64,000 bases of DNA from Bacteroidetes bacterium ADurb.Bin008. GTDB taxonomy: Bacteria; Bacteroidota; Bacteroidia; Bacteroidales; Tenuifilaceae. Position numbers and translations under genes: made by a program. This document shows positions 9,218-18,808 of this stretch, one piece after another. The stretch is from the NCBI GenBank assembly GCA_002071445.1, contig MWFE01000013.1, forward strand, positions 1-64,000. Direction: 5' to 3'. A model generated the notes under the pieces. It saw nothing but the letters and a program-made list of their open reading frames with translations. It did not search any database and was not told the origin of the DNA. Numbering within the stretch: position 1 is the stretch's first letter; every line of letters begins with the position of its first letter.

Positions 9218-9378
9218 AATTAACGTTGGCAGATTGCTCAAAAAGTTGTAATATTGGTCATTATTTTTAAGCCTGAAGTGCTTGTGAAGCATTGTTCGAT
9301 ATCAACCTGTTGTGTGAATGGCACCAGGGTATAATGAATAGGGAAAAAAGCAGTTTAATAAACAAAAAATAACCACAT

Positions 9379-10509
9379 ATGAAATTTGTTGTTTCAAGTA
9401 CAGAACTTTTAAGCCACCTCACCGTGGTCAGCAGGGTGATTAGTTCGAAGAACACTCTCCCCATTCTCGATAATTTTCTTTTCAATCTAAAGGGTAACGA
9501 TTTGGAAATAACGGCTTCCGACCTGGAAACTACCCTAACCACCCGCATAAAGTTGGAAAACGTGACCGATGATGGGCAGGTGGCAATACCCTATCGCATT
9601 CTGGTTGATACGCTTAAGGAGTTTCCTGAGCAACCTCTTACTTTCGATATCAATAAAAGCAACCAGGCCATTAAGGTTAGCACCGACACGGGAGAATTCA
9701 ATATTGTAGGCCAACCGGCAGAGGATTTCCCCATTAAAGCAACCATTAAATCGGAGTCAAAAGTTTCCCTGCAACTACCTGCAACTTCGCTGCTTAGTGG
9801 GATATCAAAAACCATTTTTGCCACTGCCGACGATGAAATGCGACCCGTTATGAATGGTATTTTGCTGGAGCTATCGGATGAGAGTTTAACTTTTGTTGCC
9901 TCCGACGCTCACAAGCTGGTTCGGTACAAAAGGCTGGATGTAAAACCACAGCAGCATGCCTCGTTCATTCTTCCCAAAAAACCGGCATCGCTGCTCAAAG
10001 CTATTCTGGGGAAAGATGGCGCTGACGTGACCATTGAGTTCGACGACAAAAATGCCCTTTTCACCATGGAGAATTACAACCTTGTATGCAGGCTTGTAGA
10101 AGGGGTATATCCAAATTACAATTCGGTGATACCCACAAGCAATCCAAATACCATGACCATTGACAGGCTCGATTTTTACAACTCTCTGAGGCGCGTTGCG
10201 CCTTTTACCAATCAGGCCAGCAACCTGGTTAAGCTGACGCTCAAGGGAAATCAACTGGTGGTATCGGCACAAGACCTCGACTTTTCCATATCAGCCTTTG
10301 AAAGAATCAACTGTCAGTACGATGGAGAGGACATGGAGATAGGATTCAAATCGGTTTTCCTGATTGAAATACTTGCCAATATTTCGGCCACCGATATTAT
10401 CCTTTCCCTTTCCGACCCATCAAGAGCAGGACTGCTTTTCCCGGCGGTAGCCGATAATGAAAATGAGGATGTGCTAATGCTTTTAATGCCTATGATGGTT
10501 AGTGCCTGA
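9379..10509 (+). CDS. dnaN: DNA polymerase III beta subunit (sliding clamp)
   Basis: 376 residues, normal for DnaN. Three clamp domains of about 120 residues follow each other; recognisable pieces are FVVSSTELLSHL at the start, ISSKNTLPILDNFLF, the DDEMRPVMNGILLE segment opening domain 2, VASDAHKLVRYKR, and the C-terminal VLMLLMPMMV that ends in the usual MPM/MR(L) pattern. The dimer encircles DNA and tethers polymerase III and repair enzymes. dnaA is not adjacent. A terminator directly follows (10534-10572), so it is separated from the exonuclease gene. Confidence 0.98.
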   Translation: MKFVVSSTELLSHLTVVSRVISSKNTLPILDNFLFNLKGNDLEITASDLETTLTTRIKLENVTDDGQVAIPYRILVDTLKEFPEQPLTFDINKSNQAIKVSTDTGEFNIVGQPAEDFPIKATIKSESKVSLQLPATSLLSGISKTIFATADDEMRPVMNGILLELSDESLTFVASDAHKLVRYKRLDVKPQQHASFILPKKPASLLKAILGKDGADVTIEFDDKNALFTMENYNLVCRLVEGVYPNYNSVIPTSNPNTMTIDRLDFYNSLRRVAPFTNQASNLVKLTLKGNQLVVSAQDLDFSISAFERINCQYDGEDMEIGFKSVFLIEILANISATDIILSLSDPSRAGLLFPAVADNENEDVLMLLMPMMVSA

Positions 10510-10533
10510 TCATCGCAACAATAATTAACCACG

Positions 10534-10572
10534 GAAGCTGTTCCTTGCTCACACAGGACAGCTTCTTTTTTT
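10534..10572 (+). terminator. Rho-independent terminator after dnaN
   Basis: GAAGCTGTTCC and GGACAGCTTC pair with one bulged T around an 11-base loop and are followed by seven T. Confidence 0.85.
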
Positions 10573-10590
10573 AGATACAATAGCAAAAAC

Positions 10591-11358
10591 ATGGAACTAA
10601 ACTTAAAAAACCCTTTAGTATTCATCGATTTGGAAACCACCGGCGTGGATATCGTAAAGGATCGTATTGTAGAAATAGCGCTGCTCAAGCTGAAGCCAAA
10701 CGGACAATCCGAGGTTAAAGTCCATAGGGTTAATCCAACCGTACCCATCCCGGCCGAATCCACGGCTATTCATGGCATCACCGATGAGGATGTGAAGGAT
10801 AAACCAACATTTCAGGAAATAGCTAAGTCGTTGGCAAACATGATGGAAGGTTGCGACTTGGCGGGGTTCAACTCGAGCAAATTTGATTTTCCTCTGCTGG
10901 CCGAAGAATTCCTCAGGGCTGATATAGATTTCGATTTCCAGAAAAGAAAATTCATTGATGTACAAACCATTTTTCATAAAATGGAACGACGTACCCTCGA
11001 AGCAGCCTATAAATTTTACTGCGACAAGGATTTAACCGATGCACATAGTGCCAAAGCCGACACAATGGCCACCTACGAGGTGCTGAAAGCGCAGTTGGAT
11101 CGCTATCCCGAGTTGGAAAATGATATTAACTTTCTTTCCGAGTTTAGCTACCACAAGCAGAATGCTGACCTTGCCGGAAGAATTATTTTCGATGAGAATG
11201 GAATTGAAGTTTTTAATTTCGGCAAGCACAAAGGAAAATCGGTTGAAGGTATTTTATCCACCGAGCCCAGCTACTACTCGTGGGTAATGAATGGTGAATT
11301 CCCTCTGTACACAAAGAAAGTATTAACCAATATCTACCTGAGGATGAGAAAAAAGTAG
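10591..11358 (+). CDS. 3'-5' exonuclease, DnaQ/DEDDh family
   Basis: 255 residues. The DEDDh motifs are visible: FIDLETTG (Exo I, Asp and Glu at about residues 12-14), NSSKFDFPLLAEEF (Exo II Asp at about 97), and AHSAKADTMATYEV (Exo III His and Asp at about 151-156). The C-terminal 55 residues (FNFGKHKGKSVEGIL... to the end) form the small domain found in Exo X-like proteins of Bacteroidota. It likely trims DNA 3' ends in repair or replication. Position after dnaN is compatible with replication, but a terminator separates them. It lacks a polymerase, helicase or GIY-YIG domain, so it is not a full UvrC-type or PolC fusion. Confidence 0.92.
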   Translation: MELNLKNPLVFIDLETTGVDIVKDRIVEIALLKLKPNGQSEVKVHRVNPTVPIPAESTAIHGITDEDVKDKPTFQEIAKSLANMMEGCDLAGFNSSKFDFPLLAEEFLRADIDFDFQKRKFIDVQTIFHKMERRTLEAAYKFYCDKDLTDAHSAKADTMATYEVLKAQLDRYPELENDINFLSEFSYHKQNADLAGRIIFDENGIEVFNFGKHKGKSVEGILSTEPSYYSWVMNGEFPLYTKKVLTNIYLRMRKK

Positions 11359-11376
11359 GGGAATTAAGAAGGAATA

Positions 11377-11454
11377 TGGTCGGGGTGGTGAGATTCGAAC
11401 TCACGACCTCGTCGTCCCGAACGACGCGCGCTAACCGGGCTGCGCTACACCCCG
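11377..11454 (-). tRNA. tRNA-Pro (anticodon CGG)
   Basis: Read on the minus strand, the acceptor stem CGGGGTG pairs with CACCCCG, the anticodon stem CGTCG/CGACG holds loop TTCGGGA with anticodon CGG, and the T arm is GTGAG-TTCGAAT-CTCAC. The discriminator A is followed by an encoded CCA (11377-11379). It is convergent with the exonuclease gene. Confidence 0.96.
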
Positions 11455-11563
11455 AAATTTTTGGTTAAGTCCAAAAATAACGAGTGCAAAATTATAAAAA
11501 GAATCCACTTACCACTTCGCAGTGGACGAATTTTTCTCTACCTTCGAATAAAATGCCAATCAC

Positions 11564-12850
11564 ATGCACGAGGACATTATCCACTTTATCTGGAAACACA
11601 AGCCCGCTTTATTCAACGGGCTCACATGCCAGCCCGGGGGAAAAGTTGAAGTTATCTCACCCGGCAATCACAATTTCGACTCAGGCCCCGATTTTTTCAA
11701 TGCAAAGGTTAAGATTGACAATACTATTTGGGCAGGTAACGTGGAAATTCATGTTAAATCATCGGACTGGAACAGGCACGGGCACAACAAGGATGAGGCG
11801 TACAACAATGTCATTCTGCACGTTGTGGCAGTAAACGATATGCCCGTAAGCAATGCCAACGGCGATCCGGTAACTACCCTCGAAATACCGTATCCCCACG
11901 ACTTAGAGTGGGAACTACAACGGCTTGTAGCCACAGAAAGTTGGATCCCGTGTGCCAAAGATATAGGTAAGGTAAACCCCATCAGCATCCAAATGTGGTT
12001 GACCTCACTGTGTATTCAGCGGCTCGAGCAAAAGACGGATCAAGTTCAAAACCTTGTTACAGAGTATAATGGCAGTTGGGAAGAGGCCTTTTACGTATCA
12101 TTGGCACGTAGTTTTGGGCTAAAGATCAATAGTTTGCCATTTGAACTGTTGGCAAAATCGACACCCCTGAAGGCACTGTCGAAAGTAAAGGATAATCTTA
12201 TTAGCGTTGAAGCGCTGCTTTTTGGCCAAGCAGGATTGCTCAACTTTTCGGCTATCACCGCGGATGACTACATGCAGGAGTTGGTCAAGGAGTACAATTA
12301 TCAACAAAGGAAATTTCAACTAATTCCCATACCCGGTCACCTGTGGAAATTTATGCGGCTCAGGCCAAACGCTTTTCCCACAATTCGTTTATCCCAATTT
12401 GCCCGGTTAATACACAATTCTGCCGGCCTTTTTTCGCAATGCATGGAGGCGGGCACGCTATCCGATTATGTGGAAATTTTGAGGGTTATCTCTTCCTCCT
12501 ATTGGAATAATCACTACACATTCGGCAAAGTGACTGAAGGCAAAAAGAAGTTGTTGGGTGAGAATGCGATTAAGACAATAATTTTGAACACCATAGTGCC
12601 ATTCATGTTTACTTACGGCAAGGTCAGAGGTAACGAAGTTCTCAAAGATAAATCGCTCAACCTGCTGGAAGAACTGCCGCCCGAATCCAATTCAATCGTA
12701 AAAGGGTTCGAATCCATTGGGATAAAGGCAGACAACTCATTCTTTTCTCAGGCATTGGTACAGCTTAAAAACCAGTACTGCGATAAAAGGAAATGCCTGT
12801 TTTGCCAAATTGGTACCAGTGTACTGCTCAAAAAAGTCGAAAAAACGTAG
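11564..12850 (+). CDS. DUF2851 family protein
   Basis: 428 residues. The N-terminus (MHEDIIHFIWKH, then GNHNFDSGPDFFNAKV and WAGNVEIHVKSSDW) is the signature of DUF2851, a conserved Bacteroidota/Chlorobi cytoplasmic family. The conserved D, N and E/H positions in this part recall restriction-endonuclease-like (PD-(D/E)xK) folds: SGPDFFNAKV and NVEIHV fit the D...ExK-like pattern, which is my inference. The C-terminus ends with a Cys pair pattern CDKRKCLFCQIG that could bind metal. No signal peptide. Alone in its transcript, downstream of the tRNA on the opposite strand. Confidence 0.88.
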   Translation: MHEDIIHFIWKHKPALFNGLTCQPGGKVEVISPGNHNFDSGPDFFNAKVKIDNTIWAGNVEIHVKSSDWNRHGHNKDEAYNNVILHVVAVNDMPVSNANGDPVTTLEIPYPHDLEWELQRLVATESWIPCAKDIGKVNPISIQMWLTSLCIQRLEQKTDQVQNLVTEYNGSWEEAFYVSLARSFGLKINSLPFELLAKSTPLKALSKVKDNLISVEALLFGQAGLLNFSAITADDYMQELVKEYNYQQRKFQLIPIPGHLWKFMRLRPNAFPTIRLSQFARLIHNSAGLFSQCMEAGTLSDYVEILRVISSSYWNNHYTFGKVTEGKKKLLGENAIKTIILNTIVPFMFTYGKVRGNEVLKDKSLNLLEELPPESNSIVKGFESIGIKADNSFFSQALVQLKNQYCDKRKCLFCQIGTSVLLKKVEKT

Positions 12851-13008
12851 TCATATTACCTACATTTCACAACAAAAAAATAATTAAATCGCACAATTGA
12901 TTGTTATACTTTATTGAATATCTGACATATAGACAACGAGATTGTTTACTCTTTGAAAATGGCTTTAAAAAATAGGTAGTAAAAGTACTCTGGCATTAAA
13001 AAAACTAT

Positions 13009-13016
13009 TACTTTTG
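13009..13016 (+). promoter_or_regulatory. -7 promoter element (TACTTTTG) of rpsO
   Basis: TACTTTTG fits TAnnTTTG, 50 bases before the rpsO ATG, and is followed by GCA as is common at Bacteroidota start sites. No convincing -33 TTTG at 19-20 bases. Confidence 0.5.
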
Positions 13017-13066
13017 CAGTCTGAAAAAAAAGCATACCATATACCCAACTAATATATTGAGTAGCT

Positions 13067-13339
13067 ATGAATTATTTGACCGCAGAACAGAAGCTGGAGA
13101 TCTTTAAAGAGTACGGAAAGTCTAATACCGACACTGGTTCACCTGAGAGCCAAATTGCGTTATTTTCCCACCGTATCGGCCATTTAACTGAGCATCTGAA
13201 GAAACACCGCAAGGATTACAGTACTCAGCGCTCGCTTTTAAAGCTGGTAGGGAAGCGCAGAAGGCTACTGGATTATCTAAAAGAACGGGATATTGAGAGG
13301 TATCGAGCCATAATAAAGGCGTTAAATCTAAGGAAGTAA
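13067..13339 (+). CDS. rpsO: Ribosomal protein S15
   Basis: 90 residues, the standard length. It has the S15 core [18 protein letters not shown] (residues about 18-36), then [29 protein letters not shown], which contacts the three-way junction of 16S rRNA. It is followed by pnp, the same order as in many bacteria, but here two hairpins lie between them. In other bacteria S15 represses its own translation; no matching leader structure can be claimed here. Confidence 0.98.
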   Translation: MNYLTAEQKLEIFKEYGKSNTDTGSPESQIALFSHRIGHLTEHLKKHRKDYSTQRSLLKLVGKRRRLLDYLKERDIERYRAIIKALNLRK

Positions 13340-13349
13340 ACGTTATAGA

Positions 13350-13377
13350 AAGGCAATTGCTCGATTGCCTTTTTTTG
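13350..13377 (+). terminator. Rho-independent terminator after rpsO
   Basis: AGGCAAT pairs with ATTGCCT around TGCTCG, followed by a T run. It lies 11 bases past the rpsO stop codon. Confidence 0.85.
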
Positions 13378-13393
13378 TCATTTTTGTGAGGGG

Positions 13394-13430
13394 ATCAGAG
13401 GAATTTTTAGTTTCTTCCTCTGATTTTTTG
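13394..13430 (+). terminator. Second hairpin/T-run between rpsO and pnp
   Basis: ATCAGAGGAA (13394-13403) and TTCCTCTGAT (13415-13424) form a 10-bp stem followed by a T run. It directly follows the first terminator. A 6-bp inverted repeat (AAACAC 13434-13439, GTGTTT 13442-13447) lies next, 25 bases before the pnp ATG. Confidence 0.7.
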
Positions 13431-13471
13431 TTTAAACACAAGTGTTTTTATTTAATATGAAGAATTGAAGT

Positions 13472-15595
13472 ATGTTTAATGTTGTAAAAAAGTCAATCGA
13501 TTTGGGTGATGGTCGTACCATTACCATTGAAACCGGAAAATTAGCCCGCCAAGCCGATGGTTCGGTTGTTATTCGTATGGGAAAAACCATGATGCTTGCC
13601 ACGGCTGTCAGCGCAAAAGAGGTAAAAGAGGATGTTGATTTCATGCCCCTGAGCGTCGACTACAAGGAAAAATTTGCTGCCAGCGGCCGATTTCCCGGAG
13701 GATTCCTCAAAAGGGAAACCAAACCATCCGACTATGAAGTGCTCATTGCAAGACTCGTAGATAGGGCTTTGCGCCCTCTTTTCCCCGATGATTTTCATGC
13801 CGAAACCTTTGTCACAATTAACCTCATATCCGCAGAAAAAGAGATTACTCCCGACGCGCTGGCAGGTTTGGCTGCATCGGCTGCTCTCACCATTTCTGAT
13901 ATCCCATTCAACGGGCCTATTTCCGAAGTAAGGGTGGCCAGAATCGACGGGAAATTGGTAATAAATCCCTCATTCAGCCAGTTGGAAAATGCTGACATTG
14001 ATATGATTGTGGGTGCCACCTATGATAACATCCTAATGGTTGAGGGAGAGTTGAATGAGGTTTCGGAGGAAGACATGCTCGAGGCCATTAAATTTGCACA
14101 CGATGCCATCAAAAAGCATTGCGTAGCTCAAATGGAACTTGCCAAGGAACTTGGCGTTGTTAAGCGGGAGTACTGCCACGAGACCAACGATGAAGAGTTG
14201 AAAAAACAGGTTCAGGATTTCTGCTACGATAAAGTTTACAAGGTGGCTAAATCGATGCTGCCCAAGCACGAGCGGGGGGATGCGTTTGCTGCCATCAAGG
14301 AGGAATTTATGCAAACCATTCCCGAGGAAGAACGTGAGGCCAAAGAGATTATGGTTTCAAGGTACTACCACAATGTGGAAAAGGAGGCCATGCGTAGGAT
14401 GATTTTAGACGAAGGGATAAGACTCGATGGTCGTAAAACCGATCAGATAAGGCCCATTGAATGCGAAGTTGACTTTTTACCCTCGGCCCATGGATCGGCC
14501 CTGTTCACCAGGGGCGAAACCCAATCGCTCACTTCGGTAACCCTGGGCACAAAACTCGATGAGAAAATCATCGATGAGGTTTTGGTGCGCGGAACCGAAA
14601 AATTTACCCTGCATTACAATTTTCCACCATTCTCAACAGGCGAGGCACGGGCTTACCGTGGGGTTAGTCGCAGGGAGATTGGCCATGGGAACCTTGCACA
14701 TAGGGCATTAAAGAAGATGATGCCCGTTGGCGAAGAGAATCCTTACACCGTAAGGGTAGTTAGCGATATATTGGAATCCAACGGATCATCATCCATGGCA
14801 ACAGTTTGCGCCGGAACTCTTGCGCTGATGGACTCTGGGATTAAAATCAAAAAACCTGTATCGGGCATAGCCATGGGTTTAATTTCTGAGCCCAAAGGGG
14901 CTAAGTTTGCCATCCTCTCCGATATCCTCGGCGATGAAGATCATTTGGGCGACATGGACTTTAAGGTAACCGGAACGAAAAATGGGATTACCGCCACTCA
15001 AATGGACATAAAGGTTGACGGGTTGCCATACGATGTGTTGGCCAAGGCGCTCAACCAGGCTCGCGAAGGGAGATTGCATATTCTGAATATCATGCTGCAA
15101 ACCATTGCCGAGCCACGTCCCGATTTGAAACCACATGCACCCAGAATTGAGCAGTTCAATATCCACAGGGATATGATTGGTGCAGTAATCGGCCCCGGCG
15201 GAAAGATTATCCAGGAGATTCAGCGCGAAACCGGGGCCACCATTAACATTGAAGAGGTGGATAATCATGGAGTCGTAATCGTCTTTGCCGACAATGCCGA
15301 GGCCAGAAATGCTGCAGTGAAGTGGATCAAAGGAATAGCAGCAACCCCCGAGGTTGGCGAAACCTATACCGGCAAGGTAAAATCCATCATGCCATTCGGA
15401 GCCTTTATCGAAATACTACCGGGGAAAGACGGACTGCTCCACATTTCGGAAATAGACTGGAAACGCATAGCCAAGGTTGAGGATGTACTAAAAGAGGGTG
15501 ATATTGTTGATGTTAAGTTGATCGAAGTGGATAGCAAAACCGGAAAACTTAAACTTTCGCGCAAAGCCCTGTTGCCCCGACCAGAAAAAAATTAA
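13472..15595 (+). CDS. pnp: Polyribonucleotide nucleotidyltransferase
   Basis: 707 residues, normal for PNPase. Two RNase PH domains (about 10-230 and 315-545; the second with the [16 protein letters not shown]-like phosphate/RNA-binding segment and the [16 protein letters not shown] active-site block), an all-helical linker between them, a KH domain (about 560-615, with [11 protein letters not shown]) and an S1 domain (about 625-700, with [15 protein letters not shown]). The enzyme degrades RNA 3' to 5' with phosphate and works in mRNA turnover. It is separated from rpsO by two terminator-like hairpins, so it may be expressed from its own promoter or by read-through. Confidence 0.98.
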   Translation: MFNVVKKSIDLGDGRTITIETGKLARQADGSVVIRMGKTMMLATAVSAKEVKEDVDFMPLSVDYKEKFAASGRFPGGFLKRETKPSDYEVLIARLVDRALRPLFPDDFHAETFVTINLISAEKEITPDALAGLAASAALTISDIPFNGPISEVRVARIDGKLVINPSFSQLENADIDMIVGATYDNILMVEGELNEVSEEDMLEAIKFAHDAIKKHCVAQMELAKELGVVKREYCHETNDEELKKQVQDFCYDKVYKVAKSMLPKHERGDAFAAIKEEFMQTIPEEEREAKEIMVSRYYHNVEKEAMRRMILDEGIRLDGRKTDQIRPIECEVDFLPSAHGSALFTRGETQSLTSVTLGTKLDEKIIDEVLVRGTEKFTLHYNFPPFSTGEARAYRGVSRREIGHGNLAHRALKKMMPVGEENPYTVRVVSDILESNGSSSMATVCAGTLALMDSGIKIKKPVSGIAMGLISEPKGAKFAILSDILGDEDHLGDMDFKVTGTKNGITATQMDIKVDGLPYDVLAKALNQAREGRLHILNIMLQTIAEPRPDLKPHAPRIEQFNIHRDMIGAVIGPGGKIIQEIQRETGATINIEEVDNHGVVIVFADNAEARNAAVKWIKGIAATPEVGETYTGKVKSIMPFGAFIEILPGKDGLLHISEIDWKRIAKVEDVLKEGDIVDVKLIEVDSKTGKLKLSRKALLPRPEKN

Positions 15596-15641
15596 CAAGG
15601 CAATCGACTGTTAACAAATATTTTCTGAAAGAAAAACGGAT

Positions 15642-15683
15642 ACGAGGGTGTCGCAAACAATTGCTACACCCTCGTTCTTTTTG
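15642..15683 (+). terminator. Rho-independent terminator after pnp
   Basis: ACGAGGGTGT pairs with ACACCCTCGT, with an additional inner GCAA/TTGC pair, and is followed by TTCTTTTTG. Confidence 0.85.
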
Positions 15684-15790
15684 TTGGATCATGGAATTAA
15701 GATTAAACACAAAATCAACACTACAGGAATTTATCCGGTTTTTATGTTTTTTACCAAACCATAAAATGAAACAATTATATTAAAAATCAC

Positions 15791-15829
15791 TACATTTGCC
15801 ATGTTATTTCAACCAATTGTGTAAATTTG
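15791..15829 (+). promoter_or_regulatory. Promoter region of the prolyl oligopeptidase gene
   Basis: Two TAnnTTTG matches occur: TACATTTG (15791-15798) and TAAATTTG (15822-15829). The TTTG of the first could serve as the -33 of the second (23-base spacing). The second overlaps the TTG at 15827, which therefore is unlikely to be a start codon. Confidence 0.45.
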
Positions 15830-15868
15830 TTTAATCTAACTAAGTTTAACACCATAAGCATAATTTTT

Positions 15869-17983
15869 ATGAACAAGTTGATTCCATTTACCTTAGCAGT
15901 ATTCGTAATGGCTTTTCTATCCTGCGACAGCAACAAGATTAAGTACCCCGAGACCAAAAAAGTTGATGTAGTTGACAACTATTTTGGCGTTAACGTTGCC
16001 GACCCCTACCGTTGGTTCGAAGACGATAAAGCAGAAGGTTTAAGCGAATGGATAAAGGCTCAAAATGAGATTACATTCAACTACCTGAGCAAAATACCCT
16101 ATAGAGAAACCCTTCGCGAGCGTTTATCGGAGCTGTGGAATTACTCCTCCATCTCAACTCCTTACATCAAGGCAGGGAAAGTGTTCTTCTTCAAGAGGGA
16201 TGGTTTACAAAATCAATCGGTATTCTATATGCAGAACTCCCTGCATGATGAGCCAAAGGTATTAATCGATCCCAACACATTCTCAGAAGATGGGACTGTG
16301 GCCATTTCGCAAATAAGCATATCCGGTAAAGCGGATTATGCTGCATATGCCATTGCCGATGGTGGTTCGGATTGGATGAAAATTATGGTTCGCGATATCA
16401 AAACCGGCAAAGACCTTGCTGATGAAATACGCTGGGTTAAATTCTCCGGAATCGAATGGTTTAAGGATGGATTTTTTTACAGCCGCTACGACGAGCCCAA
16501 GGAGGGTAGCGAATTGACCAATGTTAATCAATTCCATAAGGTGTACTACCATAAACTGGGAACCAAACAATCTGAGGACAGGCTAATCTTCCATAATCAG
16601 GAATATCCCCTTCGTAACTATGGTGCACAGGTTACCAGCGATGAAAATTTTCTGATAATTTCAGAAACCGAATCAACACACGGAAACGCATTGTACATCT
16701 CAAATCTTCACAAAAGGGATCAGGATTTTCTAAATCTTACTACCAGCTTTGAGTATTCCTACCATGTAATTGACCACGTGGACGGTTATCTTTACGTGCT
16801 CACCAATTACCGTTCGCCAAAATATAAACTCATCAAGATCAATATAAATTCATTAGATATCGGTAATTGGATTGATGTTTTGCCCGAAAGCAAGGATGTT
16901 CTAGAAAGCTGTGTTCTGGCAGGAGGAAAAATTATTGCCACCTACATTGACAATGTGAAAAGCCGCGTTGAGGTTTACGATCTCAATGGCGAAAAATTGC
17001 ATCAAATTTCGCTGCCCACCATTGGAACGGTAGGCGGAGTGAGCGCTTCATTCAAAGATCAGACTGCATTTTTCACCTTCACCTCATTCACAGTTCCTTC
17101 TGTTGTATATTCATTCGATACCAAAACTTATGATCTGAAGGAGTACTTCAGACCCAACATTAACTTCGATTTCGATAACTACGAAGTGAAGCAGATTTTC
17201 TACAAAAGCAAGGATGGCACAGAAGTGCCCATGTTCATTGTACATAAAAAAGGCTTGGAATTGAATGGTCAAAACCCAACCCTGCTATACGGCTATGGTG
17301 GCTTTAACGCAAGTATGATGCCTTCATTTGCCCCGTCAAGATTGGTGTGGCTTGAGAATGGCGGTGTTTATGCATTAGCCAACATCCGTGGCGGTGGCGA
17401 ATACGGCGAGAACTGGTACCGTTCGGGAACTAAGCTGAACAAGCAAAACGTTTTTGACGATTTCATAGCCGCAGCTGAATATCTGATTGCAGAAAACTAT
17501 ACGTCGGCAAAGAAACTGGCCATCCAAGGGGGTTCGAATGGTGGACTGCTGATTGGCGCTGTAGTTAACCAGCGTCCCGATCTGTTTAAGGTAGCCATCC
17601 CGCAGGTAGGAGTTATGGATATGCTTCGTTTTCACCTATTTACCATTGGATGGGCATGGGTTAACGACTATGGCTCCAGCGAAGATTCGGTTCAGTTCCT
17701 TAATCTTTACAAGTATTCACCTATTCATAACGTGAAATCCAATCCGGGATACCCGGCAATACTTGTAACCACTGCCGACAGGGACGATCGCGTTGTACCG
17801 GCCCATTCATTCAAGTACATTGCTACGCTACAAGAGAAGCAGGGTAAGGGTGCAAATCCCAAGCTGATAAGAATTCAAACCAGAGCAGGGCATAGCGCCG
17901 GCACTCCTACATCGATGAGAATAGAAGAGGCTGCTGATATCTACGCTTTCATCTTCTATAATCTACATGTAAATATTAAGTAA
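15869..17983 (+). CDS. Prolyl oligopeptidase family serine peptidase (S9A), lipoprotein
   Basis: 704 residues from the ATG at 15869, chosen because the TTG at 15827 sits in a promoter element and because this start gives a clean lipoprotein signal (MAFLSC). Residues about 70-410 form the beta-propeller; the alpha/beta hydrolase domain carries Ser556 (GGSNGG), Asp640 (DRDDRV) and His675 (AGHSAG), spaced as in prolyl oligopeptidases. It opens with PETKKVDVVDNYFGVNVADPYRWFED, the usual family start. It cuts short proline-containing peptides after proline, here likely in the periplasm. Own promoter and terminator on both sides. Confidence 0.96.
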   Translation: MNKLIPFTLAVFVMAFLSCDSNKIKYPETKKVDVVDNYFGVNVADPYRWFEDDKAEGLSEWIKAQNEITFNYLSKIPYRETLRERLSELWNYSSISTPYIKAGKVFFFKRDGLQNQSVFYMQNSLHDEPKVLIDPNTFSEDGTVAISQISISGKADYAAYAIADGGSDWMKIMVRDIKTGKDLADEIRWVKFSGIEWFKDGFFYSRYDEPKEGSELTNVNQFHKVYYHKLGTKQSEDRLIFHNQEYPLRNYGAQVTSDENFLIISETESTHGNALYISNLHKRDQDFLNLTTSFEYSYHVIDHVDGYLYVLTNYRSPKYKLIKININSLDIGNWIDVLPESKDVLESCVLAGGKIIATYIDNVKSRVEVYDLNGEKLHQISLPTIGTVGGVSASFKDQTAFFTFTSFTVPSVVYSFDTKTYDLKEYFRPNINFDFDNYEVKQIFYKSKDGTEVPMFIVHKKGLELNGQNPTLLYGYGGFNASMMPSFAPSRLVWLENGGVYALANIRGGGEYGENWYRSGTKLNKQNVFDDFIAAAEYLIAENYTSAKKLAIQGGSNGGLLIGAVVNQRPDLFKVAIPQVGVMDMLRFHLFTIGWAWVNDYGSSEDSVQFLNLYKYSPIHNVKSNPGYPAILVTTADRDDRVVPAHSFKYIATLQEKQGKGANPKLIRIQTRAGHSAGTPTSMRIEEAADIYAFIFYNLHVNIK

Positions 17984-18013
17984 GGATTATTGTGATAATG
18001 GCAATCAACATAC

Positions 18014-18045
18014 AAGAGTTGGGGTAAAACCCAACTCTTTTTTTA
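18014..18045 (+). terminator. Rho-independent terminator after the prolyl oligopeptidase
   Basis: AGAGTTGGG (18015-18023) and CCCAACTCT (18030-18038) form a 9-bp stem with a GTAAAA loop, followed by eight T. Confidence 0.9.
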
Positions 18046-18062
18046 AACTCGTCGGACATTCC

Positions 18063-18692
18063 ATGCGCTATCTGGTAATAGAAGGGAATATCGGAGCCGG
18101 AAAAACTACCTTGACAAAAATGATTGCCGAGGAGTATAATGCAAGGGTTGTATTAGAACAGTTTGCAGACAATCCATTTTTACCCAAATTCTACGATGAT
18201 CCACAGCGCTACAGCTTCCCTCTGGAGCTTTCGTTTTTGGCAGAAAGATACCGTCAGCTCAATAATGAATTAAGAGCAGTATCGCTTTTCCAACCCCTTG
18301 TTGTTGCCGACTACTTCTTTATGAAATCGCTAATTTTTGCCCAAAACACTTTGGCGCAGGATGAATTCAACCTATACCGGCAGATATTCGAAATTATTTA
18401 CAGCTCTATTCCCAAGCCTGATCTTTATGTTTACCTACATTTACCTGTTCCACGGCTAATACAAAATATTAAAAAACGTGGCCGGGAGTACGAGCAATCC
18501 ATTTCACCCGATTATTTGGAAAAGATACAGGAAGGCTATTTTAAATTCTTCAAACAGCATCCCGACTTCAAATTCCTGATTATCGATACGTCGAACATAG
18601 ATTTCGTTGAAAATCAAACCGATTTCAAATTGATAAGATCGGCAATTTTTGACCAACAGCATAAAATCGGTGTTGAAAGGCTATTTTTTTAA
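18063..18692 (+). CDS. Deoxynucleoside kinase
   Basis: 209 residues. P-loop GNIGAGKTTL at residues 8-17, followed by the LEQFADNPFLPKFYDDP segment, the LSFLAERYRQL helix and the DYFFMKSLIFA motif (the position of DRS/ERS catalytic motif), then the basic lid KKRGREYEQSI. This is the dNK/dGK/dAK family that salvages deoxynucleosides to monophosphates. Sequence alone does not tell deoxyadenosine from deoxyguanosine or pyrimidine preference. It follows the POP terminator by 18 bases and ends 116 bases before the next gene. Confidence 0.93.
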   Translation: MRYLVIEGNIGAGKTTLTKMIAEEYNARVVLEQFADNPFLPKFYDDPQRYSFPLELSFLAERYRQLNNELRAVSLFQPLVVADYFFMKSLIFAQNTLAQDEFNLYRQIFEIIYSSIPKPDLYVYLHLPVPRLIQNIKKRGREYEQSISPDYLEKIQEGYFKFFKQHPDFKFLIIDTSNIDFVENQTDFKLIRSAIFDQQHKIGVERLFF

Positions 18693-18744
18693 CCTTTTAT
18701 GGCATTTTTTACATATAAAGGTTTTCTTTTTAGTAAAAGAGTAT

Positions 18745-18752
18745 TAAATTTG
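18745..18752 (+). promoter_or_regulatory. -7 promoter element (TAAATTTG) of the OmpA-like/TPR lipoprotein gene
   Basis: TAAATTTG fits TAnnTTTG and lies 56 bases before the ATG. The T-rich stretch 19 bases upstream could be a weak -33. Confidence 0.45.
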
Positions 18753-18808
18753 TAACCTGTTAAGTTAAAAGCACAATGCATGAATACCAACTTAAACTCT
18801 AATAGACT

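Noticed and set aside
11484-11834. 116-codon plus-strand ORF overlapping the DUF2851 gene start
   Set aside because: Serine/threonine-rich composition expected from an out-of-frame reading of the DUF2851 gene; no family match.
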